From Flexithrix dorotheae DSM 6795 (lineage in GTDB: Bacteria; Bacteroidota; Bacteroidia; Cytophagales; Flammeovirgaceae): a stretch of DNA of 64,000 bases. The notes under the pieces were generated by a model. That model worked only from the letters and a program-made list of their open reading frames with translations, had not been told where the DNA came from and did not search any database. The number at the start of each line of letters is the position of its first letter. The stretch's first letter is position 1. The position numbers were made by a program, and so were the translations under genes. Below, piece after piece: positions 53,462 to 61,762 of this stretch. Where the stretch lies: positions 436,807-500,806 of the forward strand of contig NZ_KB903465.1 of NCBI RefSeq assembly GCF_000379765.1, in the 5' to 3' direction.

Positions 53462-54022
53462 TTATAGTTCTTTATTTACTTTTACTGAAAGAATAAAAAA
53501 TGATTTACTGTTTTCATCAGTTTGTATTTCGTAATCCAATGGATTTCCTGATTTTCTTCTCATATCAATAAACCCCAGATTCGCTCCAGGCTTATTTTCT
53601 CTTTGGGGTTGTTTGCGATATTTCTTATAAAGTTCTTTTAATTCTTCATCGTTTAGTTTATTCAAATATTTAAACCTTGAGTTTATTTCCTTTGCATCTT
53701 CAGCAGAAACATAATTTCCAGAAGTAATAATATACTTTGTCTCATTTTCACTTATTGTCAGAATCCCAACCCCAATATCTTTCCCATATTTTTCTGAGAA
53801 AACCCTATTATCAGAATAATGGTGAATATTTTGAGCCATTTCTATTACCAGGGCAAATATTTTTTTGCTTATTATTTTTTGATTTGGAAGTTTATTAATC
53901 TTCGCTTGGATAAGCATCATGACATCCTGCGAAAAAGTACCCTGCATTGCCAGGGATATAGAATTTTTCACTAAAATGTCCTTAAGCTCTTTTACACTTA
54001 ATGAATCAGTAAGATGTTCCAT
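53462..54022 (-). CDS. SiaB-family protein kinase
   Basis: A 186-residue GHKL-type kinase of the SiaB family (DUF6272). The N box reads IEMAQNIHHYS, the last ATP-lid region is KPGANLGFIDMRRKSG, and the chain ends with a final strand FFILSVKVN. In the characterised Sia system SiaB phosphorylates SiaC on Thr. Its gene is upstream of the SiaC-like gene with only 3 bases between, so the two are one unit. The 27610 SiaC paralogue may be a second substrate. Confidence 0.88.
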   Translation of the reverse strand: MEHLTDSLSVKELKDILVKNSISLAMQGTFSQDVMMLIQAKINKLPNQKIISKKIFALVIEMAQNIHHYSDNRVFSEKYGKDIGVGILTISENETKYIITSGNYVSAEDAKEINSRFKYLNKLNDEELKELYKKYRKQPQRENKPGANLGFIDMRRKSGNPLDYEIQTDENSKSFFILSVKVNKEL

Positions 54023-54589
54023 TATTATGATTGATTAAAAAAATATATGCCTGTTTTCCAGATCACGACTCTTTTGTGGGGCATTTAAATATTAAATTTT
54101 TTGGTTTTCCTTTCTAACAACCCAAATTGAATGGATTTATTATTTACACAGGAAGTACATTTTAAAGAAGAATCGAAAATAATATTGGAAAAAAATTGCT
54201 CATTTCGAAAAATGGAAAACACCCTTAGAGCATGTTTAAATTTTAAACACGCTCTAAGTAATATTCAATTAAAAACGGATTGAGAACAATTATTGTAGGT
54301 AAAGGTTTTTAATGTTGATGGTTATTTTGGTTTTCTTCAGAACTTAATTCTAAAAAATGACCTCTATAAGATACTGATAGCTTGTGTAGATAGTTATCTA
54401 ATGGAGAAACTCATTACGAAACTTATTTTTTAAAATATTTCTTAACCTTAAAGAAGTGGAGGTTTAGTTACAGGGATCTTGTTTTTTTGATCTATTCAAA
54501 ATATAAAATGTAACTATTTCAATTTTTTTAACATTGCTTATTAATTATAATATTAGTTTCACAAATCATTAAATTTTAAAGAGAAAAAG
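54023..54589. other. intergenic region between SiaB and DUF1573 genes
   Basis: About 570 AT-rich bases between divergent genes. The only notable element is the near-perfect 17-bp palindrome at 54224-54258. No gene was found. Confidence 0.4.
54224..54258. repeat. near-perfect palindrome related to the MITE-like element downstream
   Basis: A 17-bp inverted repeat with one mismatch (54224-54240 with 54242-54258) reads CTTAGAGCATGTTTAAA / TTTAAACACGCTCTAAG. Its arms are the same as the terminal repeats of the 167-bp element at 55791. It looks like two ends of that element joined with the middle removed. Confidence 0.7.
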
Positions 54590-55678
54590 ATGAAAAAATT
54601 AATTTTTTCAATTGGGCTTTTAATTTGTTCTTTAGGACTTTTTGCACAAAAAAACGGAAAGTTAGAATTCGAAAAAACGCAACATGCTTTTGGAAAGATT
54701 AAAGAAGAAGCCGGACCCGCAGAGATTGTTTTTAAATTTAAAAATACCGGTTCCGATCCTATTACACTTACCAGTGTGAAAGCATCATGTGGATGTACAA
54801 CCCCCGACTGGACCAAAGAACCCATCCAACCAGGGAAAGAAGGATTTGTGAAAGCTTCATATAACCCTCGAAACAGGCCTGGTAAGTTCAATAAATCCGT
54901 GACAGTCAAAACAGACGGTCAGCCGGAAATTGCCATGTTAAGAATTTCCGGAGAGGTGATTCCAAGACCAAAGGGGCCAAAGGATTTTTATCCTATGGAA
55001 GTAGGTAACCTGAGGTTTAAATCTACCCACATTGTTTTTGGTGATGTGGTGCACAACGGAAAGGATACTGCTTCTACTCTGGTTTACAACCAGGGAGAAA
55101 ATGTTGTAAACCTGAATGTTGCGGCATCTAAGCTGCCTTCACATATTAAAATGGAACCAGAAAAAACTACCGTATCTCCAAAAGAAGCTGTAAGAATCCA
55201 TTTCACTTATGATGCCAGCATAAAAAATGACTGGGGTTATAATTTTGATTATTTTAAACTAGCCACTGATGATACAGATACGCCTGAGAAAAGGATTAAT
55301 CTTAGTGCTACTATAAAAGAAAACTTTAATGACTTACCAGCAGATGCAAAAAAAGCAAAAGTAAGATTTGATAAGGAAAGTCATAACTTTGGAACAATTC
55401 AACAAAAGACTAAAGTATCTACCACTTTCACCATTTTTAATGATGGGGATGCTCCTTTAATCATTAGAAAATCAAAGGCTTCCTGTGGTTGTACTGCCAG
55501 CCGGCCTGCAAAAATGGAACTTGCTCCAGGTGAATCAACTCATATTGATGTCACATTTAACAGTGGAAATTTTAAAGGGAAACAGAAAAAAAGCGTAACT
55601 GTGATCTGTAATGATCCCAGCAAACCAAGCACAACACTTTGGATTGAATCAAATATTGAGGAAGCAAAAGGAGAATAG
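54590..55678 (+). CDS. secreted protein with two DUF1573 domains
   Basis: A 362-residue exported protein with a signal peptide (cleavage near LFAQK) and two DUF1573 Ig-like domains, each with the family motif (SVKASCGCTTPDW at about 63-75 and SKASCGCTASRP at about 297-308) and a PGE/PGK-x-x-x-H-I-x-V strand. A DUF-like sandwich lies between them (about 130-240). The paired Cys could form disulfides or bind metal. Function of DUF1573 is unknown; it is common in exported Bacteroidota proteins. It is flanked by the two MITE-like repeats. Confidence 0.88.
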   Translation: MKKLIFSIGLLICSLGLFAQKNGKLEFEKTQHAFGKIKEEAGPAEIVFKFKNTGSDPITLTSVKASCGCTTPDWTKEPIQPGKEGFVKASYNPRNRPGKFNKSVTVKTDGQPEIAMLRISGEVIPRPKGPKDFYPMEVGNLRFKSTHIVFGDVVHNGKDTASTLVYNQGENVVNLNVAASKLPSHIKMEPEKTTVSPKEAVRIHFTYDASIKNDWGYNFDYFKLATDDTDTPEKRINLSATIKENFNDLPADAKKAKVRFDKESHNFGTIQQKTKVSTTFTIFNDGDAPLIIRKSKASCGCTASRPAKMELAPGESTHIDVTFNSGNFKGKQKKSVTVICNDPSKPSTTLWIESNIEEAKGE

Positions 55679-55702
55679 CTTCAGTTCATTTATTTTCATT
55701 TG

Positions 55703-55744
55703 AAATAGGAGATTGACGCCCGGGCTTCAATCTCCTATTTTTTT
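55703..55744 (+). terminator. intrinsic terminator after the DUF1573 gene
   Basis: A perfect 14-bp stem (55703-55716 with 55727-55740) with GCCCGGGC in the loop and a T run (55738-55744). Confidence 0.93.
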
Positions 55745-55790
55745 AATCGATTTAATGTTTCCTTCCAACTTATTTTACATTAATTCCAAT

Positions 55791-55957
55791 TTAGAGCATG
55801 TTTAAATTGCATGTATTTCGTTGCAAATGCCATTTTAGGAACCTCGTTTCAAAATAAAATTTTTAAATAGTGCTGCTATTGAAAATTTTTCTTGTTTCAC
55901 CAGAATCCTAAACTGAATATTTTCGCTTGAAAAATTAAATTTTAAACAAGCTCTTAA
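55791..55957. mobile_element. MITE-like palindromic element
   Basis: A 167-bp AT-rich non-coding element with imperfect terminal inverted repeats: TTAGAGCATGTTTAAATT (55791-55808) and the complement of AATTTTAAACAAGCTCTTAA (55938-55957). Inside it, 55856-55870 pairs with 55876-55890 (15 bp with one mismatch), and TTTAGGA (55834-55840) pairs with TCCTAAA (55906-55912), so the whole element can fold as a long hairpin. TTA at both outer edges could be a target duplication. No transposase is encoded; it would have to be mobilised in trans. Confidence 0.5.
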
Positions 55958-56065
55958 ATTAATCAATAATTACAAGCCACTCCCCCCTCCTATTCTAAAT
56001 AATTATTAGTATTATTGAAACTGTTTAACCTATTTGAGACAAGCTAAATCAGATTAATATATTAT

Positions 56066-58696
56066 ATGGATAAGAATCCAGAATTAACCAGAATTTTATC
56101 TTCAGGAGATACTTCCGAATGGAAAAAATGGGGACCATACTTATCAGAAAGGCAATGGGGAACGGTGCGTGAGGACTACAGCAAACATGGAAATGCCTGG
56201 GGATTTATAACCCACGACATGGCCAGAAGCAGAGCATACAGATGGGGAGAAGATGGTCTTGGTGGTATTTCCGATAGCAAACAAACAATGTGTTTCAGTG
56301 TAGCCCTTTGGAATGGAAAAGATCCTATTCTAAAAGAAAGGTTATTTGGACTGAGCAATGGAGAAGGGAATCATGGAGAAGATGTAAAGGAATTATACTA
56401 TTATCTGGATGCTACGCCTACAGGTTCTTATCTTAAAATGCTCTATAAATATCCACAAAAAGAATTTCCCTATTCCAAAATTGTGGATGAGAATGCTATA
56501 CGCTCAAGAATTGACCCTGAATACGAAATATTAGATACGGGATTATTCGATAAAGATGAATATTTTGATGTTTTTATTGAATATGCCAAAAAGGATTGTG
56601 AGGATATTCTGGTAAAAATCACCATCCATAATCGCGCAAAAAAAAGAGCTTCTGTTAATGTGTTACCCACATTCTGGTTTAGGAATACATGGAGATGGGG
56701 CTATGATTTTTATAAACCCAATCTGAGAAAAACCCCTCAAAAAAACAGGATAGACATTGATTATCAAGGACTTCCAGGATATCATCTAAGCTATGAAGGA
56801 GACCCAGAAGCCTTATTTTGCGATAATGATACCAATAGAGAAAGGCTTTATCATCGTCCTAACCTTTCCCGCTATCCCAAGGATGGCATTAATGATTATA
56901 TCATCGAAGGGGACCTATCCAAAGTCAATCCCAATCAGGAAGGTACAAAGGCATCTTTAAATTTTAGCCTTTCATTAAAAGGAGGAGAAAGTCGGACTTT
57001 AAAGCTAAGAATTAAGAATACTCTTGCCTATGGAAGTTTCGATGACTTTGATGAAATCTTTGCATTAAGGAAAAAGGAAGCCGATATTTTTTATGATGCT
57101 TTGCAGCAAAATATAAAAGACAAAGATTTAAAAAACATTCAGCGCCAGGCCTATGCCGGAATGGTATGGAGTAAGCAATTTTACCATTACAATGTAGACC
57201 AATGGCTTAAAGGAGACCCAGCTACAGGGCAGCCTCCAACGGAAAGGTTTCATGGTAGAAACTCAGGATGGAAACACCTCCATAATAACAATATCATTTC
57301 CATGCCTGATAAATGGGAATACCCCTGGTATGCCGCCTGGGACCTTGCATTTCACTGTTTACCCCTGGCTCGCCTTGATGCCAAATTTGCCAAACGTCAG
57401 TTGTTATTGATGTTGAGGGAATATTATATGCATCCCAATGGGCAAATCCCTGCATATGAATGGAATTTCAGTGATGTAAATCCTCCAGTCCATGCCTGGG
57501 GAGCCTGGAAAGTCTATTGTATAGACAGGGAAATTAGCGGAAAAGCTGATTTAGATTTCCTAGAAGTAGTATTTCATAAACTATTAATGAATTTTACCTG
57601 GTGGGTCAATCAAAAAGATAAGGATGGAAATAATCTTTTTGAAGGTGGATTCCTTGGACTGGATAACATTGGGGTATTCGACCGAAGTAATCCCTTACCT
57701 ACAGGGGGCACAATGGAACAGGCAGATGGAACAGCCTGGATGGCCATGTATTCTCTCAATATGCTGAGAATAGCGATTGAAATTGCCAAATCAAGGCCAC
57801 ATTACCAGGAAATGGCCAATAAATTCTTTGAACATTTCCTTACCATTGCCGGAGCCATGTTCAATATTGGTAAGGAGCATTTTGACCTTTGGGATGATGA
57901 AGACGAGTTTTATTATGACGTTATCCATCCGGATAATGAGCCAAGTCACCTTTTAAAGGTTCGGTCCATTGTTGGGGTGATTCCATTGTTTGCAGTAGAG
58001 GTATTAAAACCGGAAGTATTAAATGAATTACCAGATTTCACCGCACGGCTCACCTGGGTATTAAAAAATCGTCCTGATTTGGCAAAGTTGATTTCCAGAT
58101 GGTATGAACATGGTAAAGGAGAAACAAGGATGTTATCTCTGGTCAGAATTCACAGGTTAAAGTGTATTTTGAGAAGACTGCTGGATGAAGATGAATTCTT
58201 AAGTGAATATGGCATAAGGGCATTATCCAAATACCATAAAAAACATCCTTTTGAATATGAAGTAAATGAACAAACCTACAGTGTGGAGTATGTTCCCGGA
58301 GAATCTGATTCTTCCTTATTTGGAGGAAATTCCAACTGGAGAGGACCAATCTGGTTTCCAATAAACTTTATGATTATCGAATCTCTGCAAAAGTTTGAAG
58401 GATATTATGGGGATGACATTAAAGTGGAATTTCCTACCGGCTCCGGGCAATTACTTACATTAAAAGAAATTAGTAAGGAACTTGGAAAAAGGTTAATCAA
58501 TATATTCAAAAAGAATAAAAGTGGGAAAAGGGTATTTAATGGAAATTATAAAAAACTTCATAATGACCCACATTTTAGAGATCATATTTTATTTTATGAG
58601 TATTTTCATGGTGATTCCGGAAAGGGATTGGGTGCATCTCACCAAACAGGATGGACTGGATTGGTTGCTGAATTAATTGATCAGTTTGGAGAATAA
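56066..58696 (+). CDS. GH63 / MGH1-type glucosidase-like protein
   Basis: An 876-residue cytosolic-looking protein (no signal peptide) of the mannosyl-oligosaccharide glucosidase (MGH1/GH63) class. The N-terminal beta-rich domain (about 1-330) is followed by an (alpha/alpha)6 barrel. Landmarks: WGTVREDYS, WGEDGLGGISD, NTWRWGYDF, WEYPWYAAWDLAFHCLPLA, the catalytic-acid region AYEWNFSDVNPPVHAW (Asp), and the C-terminal NSNWRGPIWFPINFM. Bacterial relatives hydrolyse alpha-glucosides or glucosylglycerate-like compounds; the substrate here is open. It is monocistronic. Confidence 0.92.
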   Translation: MDKNPELTRILSSGDTSEWKKWGPYLSERQWGTVREDYSKHGNAWGFITHDMARSRAYRWGEDGLGGISDSKQTMCFSVALWNGKDPILKERLFGLSNGEGNHGEDVKELYYYLDATPTGSYLKMLYKYPQKEFPYSKIVDENAIRSRIDPEYEILDTGLFDKDEYFDVFIEYAKKDCEDILVKITIHNRAKKRASVNVLPTFWFRNTWRWGYDFYKPNLRKTPQKNRIDIDYQGLPGYHLSYEGDPEALFCDNDTNRERLYHRPNLSRYPKDGINDYIIEGDLSKVNPNQEGTKASLNFSLSLKGGESRTLKLRIKNTLAYGSFDDFDEIFALRKKEADIFYDALQQNIKDKDLKNIQRQAYAGMVWSKQFYHYNVDQWLKGDPATGQPPTERFHGRNSGWKHLHNNNIISMPDKWEYPWYAAWDLAFHCLPLARLDAKFAKRQLLLMLREYYMHPNGQIPAYEWNFSDVNPPVHAWGAWKVYCIDREISGKADLDFLEVVFHKLLMNFTWWVNQKDKDGNNLFEGGFLGLDNIGVFDRSNPLPTGGTMEQADGTAWMAMYSLNMLRIAIEIAKSRPHYQEMANKFFEHFLTIAGAMFNIGKEHFDLWDDEDEFYYDVIHPDNEPSHLLKVRSIVGVIPLFAVEVLKPEVLNELPDFTARLTWVLKNRPDLAKLISRWYEHGKGETRMLSLVRIHRLKCILRRLLDEDEFLSEYGIRALSKYHKKHPFEYEVNEQTYSVEYVPGESDSSLFGGNSNWRGPIWFPINFMIIESLQKFEGYYGDDIKVEFPTGSGQLLTLKEISKELGKRLINIFKKNKSGKRVFNGNYKKLHNDPHFRDHILFYEYFHGDSGKGLGASHQTGWTGLVAELIDQFGE

Positions 58697-58726
58697 TCGG
58701 GTTTCATTTTGCCCTACCCAAAAAAA

Positions 58727-59530
58727 TTACTGGCTTAATTCCCTTGTTTTAATAATTAAGCCTTTAATTCCATCTAATATCTCATTGATAACCAAATCGT
58801 GACCACCCAAAAATTTGGGAGGTAACTCATAAATATAATTAAGTGTATAATTGATCTCCAGGGTTTTATCCTCCTCAAATGCATAAAAATTACTTACCGA
58901 CACCGACATTTTAGAGGTTTTTTGCATTAAAACTCTTGAAAAATTATAATTGTGCTGAACCAAAGTCAGGCTGGGCATTGGTAATTTTGTGTTTATTTGT
59001 TCAATACAAATATTTTGAACGAGACTTTTTATTTCAGGATGCTGGCTATAAGGAGGCCTGTAAAATGAAAGGTCATATTCAAAAGAAGGGGCCAGGAAAC
59101 CACAATGAATTTTATACTTTTTATCTCCTGTTTCCTCAATTTTATAATCTGGAAGCCTTTCATTTAAAAAATTAACATCACTCAATTTCTTTTCGGAAAA
59201 AAAGCTAATGTCCTTATCCACCACATAAGCTACCTTAGTCATTAGAATAAAATATTCCTCATCCCCTTTTTTATCCCAATAATTATAAATGTCAAAGGGT
59301 TTTACCTGCTTTTCGAAAGAAAATTCAGATTCATTTTCTTTTGTTTCTGAAATAACTTTCCCTTCCTTATCCACCAAAATAAGGTAATACTGAATATCCT
59401 TGCCATTGAGGATTGTTTCATCAATCTGAAATTCCAGTCTGTTTTCTTTTTTCAAAACCGGCTCAGCGTTAATTGATCCTAAAAAGATTAGGGCTGCAAT
59501 AAATACGGGCTTATGGAATAGGTTAATCAT
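58727..59530 (-). CDS. secreted protein, unknown function
   Basis: A 267-residue exported protein from the second Met (MINLFHK); the upstream MTLM start adds three residues. Signal peptide ends near INAEP. The mature part holds a DUF6675-like layout: a beta sandwich with strands such as LEFQIDETIL and EYFILMTKVAYVV, followed by an alpha/beta C-terminal half. The function is not recognised. It sits between the glucosidase and the SpoIIAA-like gene. Confidence 0.6.
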   Translation of the reverse strand: MINLFHKPVFIAALIFLGSINAEPVLKKENRLEFQIDETILNGKDIQYYLILVDKEGKVISETKENESEFSFEKQVKPFDIYNYWDKKGDEEYFILMTKVAYVVDKDISFFSEKKLSDVNFLNERLPDYKIEETGDKKYKIHCGFLAPSFEYDLSFYRPPYSQHPEIKSLVQNICIEQINTKLPMPSLTLVQHNYNFSRVLMQKTSKMSVSVSNFYAFEEDKTLEINYTLNYIYELPPKFLGGHDLVINEILDGIKGLIIKTRELSQ

Positions 59531-59641
59531 CAAAGTCAAAAAAATGTATTTTGTTGGCCAAATATAAAGAAGTGCTATGAAAAAAGTAATTTGAAAAAAT
59601 GGTGGAACTACAAAAACCTGATATTTGGCAAAAGAATTGGA

Positions 59642-60034
59642 CTAACCCAATTCTTCCACCAATTGATTTTTCTCCCATTTCTTAAAAAGCCATTCTTTCC
59701 CCTCACCCAAAGAGCTTACCGGATAAATATCTCTTCCTGTGAATAATATAACCGATTTAAACATAATTTGGGTTAAAGTGGATAATCCGTGAATCGATGC
59801 GGCTTTTACGTAAGGTTTGTTCGATTTCACTACATCCTTTATAGTTTTTACCAATTCGGAGTTATATCTTATATTTTCAATATTTACCAGACTATATACG
59901 CTGTCTTCTTCCTGACTTTGAATTACCCTTTTACAATCCATAAAGACTTGGGCTGCTTCTTCTGCATTGCAATTGGATAAATCCGTGTAAACCATTTTTA
60001 GTCCTTTGTAGGTGATAATGCTAACTGATCCCAT
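59642..60034 (-). CDS. SpoIIAA-like (STAS/SEC14-type) protein
   Basis: A 130-residue single-domain protein of the SpoIIAA-like family. The order of elements fits well: ITYKGLKMVYTDLSNCNAEEAAQVF, SVYSLVNIENIRYN, VKSNKPYVKAASIHGLSTLTQIMF and a closing EGKEWLFKKW, quoted as landmarks YTDLSNC, NKPYVKAA and EWLFKKW. Such proteins bind lipids or small ligands or act as anti-sigma antagonists; no partner switch kinase is adjacent. Its role is unknown. Confidence 0.8.
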   Translation of the reverse strand: MGSVSIITYKGLKMVYTDLSNCNAEEAAQVFMDCKRVIQSQEEDSVYSLVNIENIRYNSELVKTIKDVVKSNKPYVKAASIHGLSTLTQIMFKSVILFTGRDIYPVSSLGEGKEWLFKKWEKNQLVEELG

Positions 60035-60526
60035 ATTTTTAAATTTAACTATGCTAATAATAATTTAGATAGAAATTAGAATTCACAATTGATGAAGAGG
60101 TTGTGAAGCCCAAAATCATTAAAAAAACGGAGAAGTCTTACATTTATGCGAATCATTTATTTTTGTTAAATAATCTTTCATATCGAGATTTTTTTTCCTT
60201 TGCTTTCCTATATCAGGTAATACGCAAAATGAAAATTTATGATTATTACGGATTGCGGTAAAAATTACCCAAAACATCAGAATTGCTGGCAGAGTCTTTT
60301 CATCTGAGCACTCCTGCTATAGGATAAAGCGCCTAATAGAACACCGGGCTCTAAAACGTATTTCCTGAGAAGATTTAAATTCACTTTTCTTTATCAGTAT
60401 ATAGGATCACCGCAATATGTTACAATCAGAAAAATTTAAAGTATAAATTGGGTGAATATGGCTTATTATATACATTAAGGAACAGGAACTCCTATCTTTG
60501 CCTATTCAAATAAAAAAATTGGTGTA
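60035..60526. other. intergenic region upstream of the DEAD-box helicase
   Basis: About 490 bases between divergent genes. TATCTTTG at 60493-60500 matches the Bacteroidota -7 consensus and lies 27 bases before the helicase ATG. An 8-base inverted pair ATTGCGGT / ACCGCAAT is present about 150 bases apart. No tRNA or gene was recognised. Confidence 0.4.
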
Positions 60527-61762
60527 ATGAAGTTCGAAAAATATAGTATATCCCACCAGATCAAGAACAGCCTTGAAAAAATGGGTTACAAAAGACCTAC
60601 AGATATTCAGTTTAAGGCTATTCCACCAATTTTAAAGGGAGAAGATGTGCTGGGAATAGCCCAGACTGGGACTGGGAAAACAGCCGCTTTCGTAATTCCT
60701 GTGCTGCATTTATTACTATCGCGTAAAGTGCAGAAAAGAAAGGATGGTATAAAGTGCATTGTGATGGTCCCCACAAGAGAACTTGCCATGCAAATTACAG
60801 GTGTTTTCCAAAAAATAGGACAGTTTACTAAAATCAATTCCTTTTGTGTGTTTGGGGGAGTGGAACAGGGACCTCAAATCACCAAACTGGAAAAGGGAAT
60901 TGATGTGTTGGTAGCTACTCCCGGAAGAATGTTTGATTTGGTTAGTCAGGGATACATCAGACTGAACAGGGTAGAAATTCTTATACTCGATGAGGCCGAT
61001 CACATGCTTGACCTCGGTTTTATTAAAGATATTCGGGACCTCATTAAACATCTGCCTCAAAATAGGCAAACCTTATTCTTCTCTGCTACTATCGATGAAA
61101 AAATTAAAAAACTGGCCTACTCACTGGTTAAAAACCCGATTAGAATTGAAATTTCCCCCAAAGACCCTGTTTCCAGAAATGTGGACCATTCTGTAGCTTT
61201 TATTGAAATGGACGACAAAAGATTTTTTCTGGAAAGATTAATTAATGAAAATCCGACCAGCAAAATACTGGTTTTTGTAAGAACAAAAGTGAGAGCGGAA
61301 AGAGTGGCCAAAGCCATGGGTAGAGTTAACATTGAAGCCTACACACTCCATGGAGATAAAGAACAAAAAGAAAGATTAACCCTGCTTTCCCAATTTAAAA
61401 ACGACAAATTTAAAGTACTGATCGCCACTGATGTAAGTGCAAGAGGGATTGATATTCCAAATGTAGATTATGTCATTAATTACGATTTGCCTGATCAGGC
61501 GGAGAACTATGTCCACAGGGTAGGAAGAACTGGCAGAGGAGTTCATAAAGGAACAGCCGTTTCATTTTGCAGCAAAGAAGAAATAGAGATGCTGAAGGAA
61601 ATTGAAGGATTTATTAATAATACCATTAATGTCCTGGAAATATCCAAATCCGACTACAGAGATACTTTGGATTTTACCAGTGATCATGATGACAACTGGA
61701 AAAGATTGCTTAAGGAGCAGGAAGAAGGGTTAAAAATGAGAAGAAAAAAGAAAAAGAGGTAA
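60527..61762 (+). CDS. DEAD-box ATP-dependent RNA helicase
   Basis: A 411-residue RhlE/CsdA-type helicase core with the full set of motifs: Q motif (about residues 5-25), AQTGTGKTAAF (Walker A), PTRELAMQ, TPGRM, DEADHMLD, FFSATI (SAT), then the second RecA domain with LVFVRTK, TDVSARGID and HRVGRTGRG. The C-terminal tail is short and basic (KMRRKKKKR), which may bind RNA. Likely role in ribosome assembly or RNA turnover at low temperature. Its stop codon abuts the stop codon of the converging oxidase gene with no gap. Confidence 0.95.
   Translation: MKFEKYSISHQIKNSLEKMGYKRPTDIQFKAIPPILKGEDVLGIAQTGTGKTAAFVIPVLHLLLSRKVQKRKDGIKCIVMVPTRELAMQITGVFQKIGQFTKINSFCVFGGVEQGPQITKLEKGIDVLVATPGRMFDLVSQGYIRLNRVEILILDEADHMLDLGFIKDIRDLIKHLPQNRQTLFFSATIDEKIKKLAYSLVKNPIRIEISPKDPVSRNVDHSVAFIEMDDKRFFLERLINENPTSKILVFVRTKVRAERVAKAMGRVNIEAYTLHGDKEQKERLTLLSQFKNDKFKVLIATDVSARGIDIPNVDYVINYDLPDQAENYVHRVGRTGRGVHKGTAVSFCSKEEIEMLKEIEGFINNTINVLEISKSDYRDTLDFTSDHDDNWKRLLKEQEEGLKMRRKKKKR

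Larger units (their letters stand above)
55679..56065. other. intergenic region upstream of the GH63-type gene
   Basis: About 390 bases holding the DUF1573 terminator (55703-55744) and the MITE-like element (55791-55957). No promoter match was found in the remaining 108 bases. Confidence 0.4.

Noticed and set aside
54224-54258. Intrinsic terminator
   Set aside because: There is no T-tract on either side and the nearest genes diverge from it; the match to the element at 55791 explains it better.
60240-60420. A tRNA or tmRNA-like gene in the gap before the helicase
   Set aside because: Short GC-richer patches are present, but no cloverleaf, T-loop GTTCGA-type motif or CCA end could be fitted.
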